A stretch of DNA of 64,000 nucleotides from Fervidobacterium thailandense (GTDB lineage Bacteria > Thermotogota > Thermotogae > Thermotogales > Fervidobacteriaceae), in the NCBI RefSeq assembly GCF_001719065.1, contig NZ_LWAF01000001.1, forward strand, positions 62,001 through 126,000. Reading direction: 5' to 3'. Position numbers and translations under genes: made by a program. This document shows positions 62,634 through 64,000 of this stretch, one piece after another. How positions within the stretch are numbered: position 1 is the stretch's first letter; every line of letters begins with the position of its first letter. Below the pieces are notes generated by a model. The model saw nothing but the letters and a program-made list of their open reading frames with translations. It was not told the origin of the DNA and made no database searches.

Positions 62634-62951
62634 TGTTCTCCCCCCTACGCATGTCTGCGAGATTTGTCTGACTCTATCGTAAGCGCTCGAAATTGGTTGC
62701 AAAGTAACTATTTTGGTTTGTGAGTAAATCTTCGGTCTTTGGAAAGCACAAAAGAGAGGAAAGAAATTGGGAGTAATAGGTAACGGTATTCCTCAGTTTT
62801 GTGTAAAAAGTTAGCACATTTTTCTTTCTAAATTATATCACTGATCAAACAGATTTTGACAACTGTTTTTTTACTCGCAACTTTAAAGCAGCAGCCTTTG
62901 GCAACTATTAAAAAAGGCAAAAAACTCCCCGCGTTTTACGCGGGGAGTTGG
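62634..62951. other. Intergenic region between gyrB and the restriction-modification gene
   Basis: About 318 bases without a gene. It holds the gyrB terminator at its right end and a possible minus-strand promoter, TTGTCA (62857-62862) and TATAAT (62832-62837), with a long 19-base spacer. A start there would leave a leader of about 190 bases before the restriction-modification gene. No open reading frame worth calling is seen. Confidence 0.6.
62917..62949 (-). terminator. Terminator of gyrB
   Basis: Minus strand: AACTCCCCGCG-TAAAA-CGCGGGGAGTT with TTTTTTG following; perfect 11-pair stem just after the gyrB stop. Confidence 0.93.
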
Positions 62952-64000
62952 TTATACATCCAGATCCGCCAGTGTTAGCTGTTTTGCGTGCCTCATTATG
63001 TAGCCACGTCTTTCTTCTGGATCCTTTCCCATCAGGATTTCAAACAGGCTATCTGCTTCTTCCGCGTCCTCGATGCGAACCTTCATGATCTTTCTTGTTT
63101 CCGGATTCATCGTGGTTTCCCAAAGTTGTTCTGGGTTCATTTCTCCCAATCCTTTGTATCTTTGCACTTCGTATTTTCCGGGTTGGAGATCTTTTGTCAG
63201 TTGCTTCAGTTCTTCATCTGAATAGAGATATATTGGTTTTTTCTGACCACTTATGGTGACTTTGTAAAGCGGAGGCATAGCTATGTAAACTCTACCGTCT
63301 TCTATCAGTGGTCTCATATAGCGATAGAAGAGCGCAAGGAGCAGTGTTCGTATGTGTGCACCGTCCACGTCCGCGTCAGTCATGATGATTATTTTTCCGT
63401 ACCTGATTTTTGACAAATCAAAGTTGTCTCCGATTCCAGCACCGATTGCCGTGATGATATCCCTTATGGTTTCGCTCTTTAGTAATTTCAATTCGTTGCT
63501 CTTTTCAACGTTCAGAATCTTACCTCTAAGCGGGAGTATCGCTTGGAAGTTCCTGTTTCTTGCCTGCTTTGCACTGCCACCCGCTGAATCTCCCTCGACG
63601 ATGAAGAGTTCCGCTTCTTCGACGCTCTTCGAGATACAGTCGGCAAGTTTTCCGGGGAGTGTTGATGCACCCAGTGCGCTTTTGCGCTTTACGGCTTCAC
63701 GTGCTCTCTTTGCAGCTTCGCGCGCTTCCCTGGCTTGCTGGGCCTTCTGGATGATAATTTTGAGTGTGGATTCGTTCGTTTCAAAGTATTCTGTCAGTTT
63801 ATCCCTTACAACTTTTGCAACGGCATCCTGGACTTCCTCATTACCAAGTTTTGATTTTGTCTGACCTTCGAATTGTGGTGTTCCCATCATCAACACACTA
63901 ATGACCGCGGTCATTCCTTCCCGCAGGTCTTCACCTTTGAACGGGTCTCCCTTAATGAGGTTCTTTTTCTTACCAAGTTCGTTCACAACTCGCGTAAACG
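62952..64000 (-). CDS. gyrB: DNA gyrase subunit B, C-terminal part (5' end outside window)
   Basis: The frame runs off the right edge (residues FTRVVNELGKKK directly precede the first visible start codon), so the ATPase N terminus is missing. Present are the transducer end (EGMTAVISVLMMGTPQFEGQ), and the TOPRIM domain: LYIVEGDSAGGSAKQARN-type FIVEGDSAGGSAKQARNR, IIIMTDADVDGAHIRTLLLA (metal-binding DxD), and QRYKGLGEMNPEQLWETTMNP, ending RHAKQLTLADLDV. GyrB rather than ParE is favoured by these motifs, but the distinction is not absolute by eye. Confidence 0.93.
   Translation of the reverse strand, partial: FTRVVNELGKKKNLIKGDPFKGEDLREGMTAVISVLMMGTPQFEGQTKSKLGNEEVQDAVAKVVRDKLTEYFETNESTLKIIIQKAQQAREAREAAKRAREAVKRKSALGASTLPGKLADCISKSVEEAELFIVEGDSAGGSAKQARNRNFQAILPLRGKILNVEKSNELKLLKSETIRDIITAIGAGIGDNFDLSKIRYGKIIIMTDADVDGAHIRTLLLALFYRYMRPLIEDGRVYIAMPPLYKVTISGQKKPIYLYSDEELKQLTKDLQPGKYEVQRYKGLGEMNPEQLWETTMNPETRKIMKVRIEDAEEADSLFEILMGKDPEERRGYIMRHAKQLTLADLDV

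Noticed and set aside
62634-62702. TTG start at 62702 for the restriction-modification enzyme
   Set aside because: No ribosome site precedes it, while GTG 62633 has AGGGGGGAGA at proper spacing and gives the expected length for the family.
1-64000. CRISPR arrays, insertion sequences, prophage genes, rRNA
   Set aside because: No regularly spaced direct repeats, transposase motifs, phage structural genes or rRNA sequence were seen in the window.

Overview
The window looks like chromosome of a thermophilic, anaerobic Thermotogales bacterium (Fervidobacterium-like). This is an inference from the gene families: an adjacent GlgD/GlgC pair, a TM1410-type family-114 glycoside hydrolase, Rnf-type electron-transport genes, frequent TTG and GTG starts with strong GGAGG ribosome sites, and small, tightly overlapping genes. 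It is mostly core genome; the clearest accessory pieces are a degraded AAA-ATPase/nuclease gene (47998-49137) and a giant single-chain restriction-modification enzyme (57894-62633).

Layout. 1-21443 (+) is one long run of closely packed genes with no obvious terminator: end of dxs, asp23-fakA, an RseC-like gene, a lipase-like hydrolase, fliW-csrA, gatC-yraN-smpB, deoC, glgD-glgC, a tail-anchored unknown, a GNAT-IspF fusion, frr-uppS-cdsA, alaS, mreB and a possible mreC, a degenerate GGDEF gene, murA and a membrane sugar-nucleotide dehydratase. hslO (-) closes this block. 22483-30410 (+) holds an unknown gene, then, from a near-perfect sigma-70 promoter, a PhoB/PhoR-type pair, pyrimidine-nucleoside phosphorylase, a phosphodiester glycosidase and a seven-module lipoprotein ending at a strong terminator. 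A UDP-sugar dehydrogenase (-) follows, with a palindrome at its promoter.

31868-33289 (+) has tRNA-Cys, tRNA-Met and rpsF-ssb-rpsR with a structured leader. A GH114 gene (+) converges on a nine-gene minus-strand run (43422 down to 34291): cation transporter, TPR protein, DegT aminotransferase, lnt, dnaB, coaD, ABC ATPase, holA, era. infC-rpmI-rplT (-) lies downstream of tRNA-Glu/Arg/Lys; infC appears to use an AUU start and has a structured leader.

45248-47913 (+) is a small signalling cluster: HD-GYP protein, CoA-binding protein, CBS-HATPase fusion. After the pseudogene, 49213-53112 (+) encodes an ion-translocating electron-transport complex with an unusual composition: RnfD, RnfG, RnfE and RnfA followed by an NqrF-type NADH dehydrogenase subunit. 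A minimal RnfB-like iron-sulfur protein sits separately at 56547. No RnfC or NqrA is visible here. Then come a conserved unknown gene whose start lies behind a hairpin, a UPF0173-type hydrolase, a secreted OB-like protein, thiI and dprA, then (-) the restriction-modification enzyme and the 3' part of gyrB.

The most notable points are the Rnf/Nqr hybrid, the hairpin between Shine-Dalgarno and start codon at 53131-53184, the GNAT-IspF fusion with a changed active-site motif, the AUU start and leader of infC, the inverted repeats over two promoters, and the CBS-HATPase fusion. All family assignments come from reading the translated sequence by eye; no database search was run.
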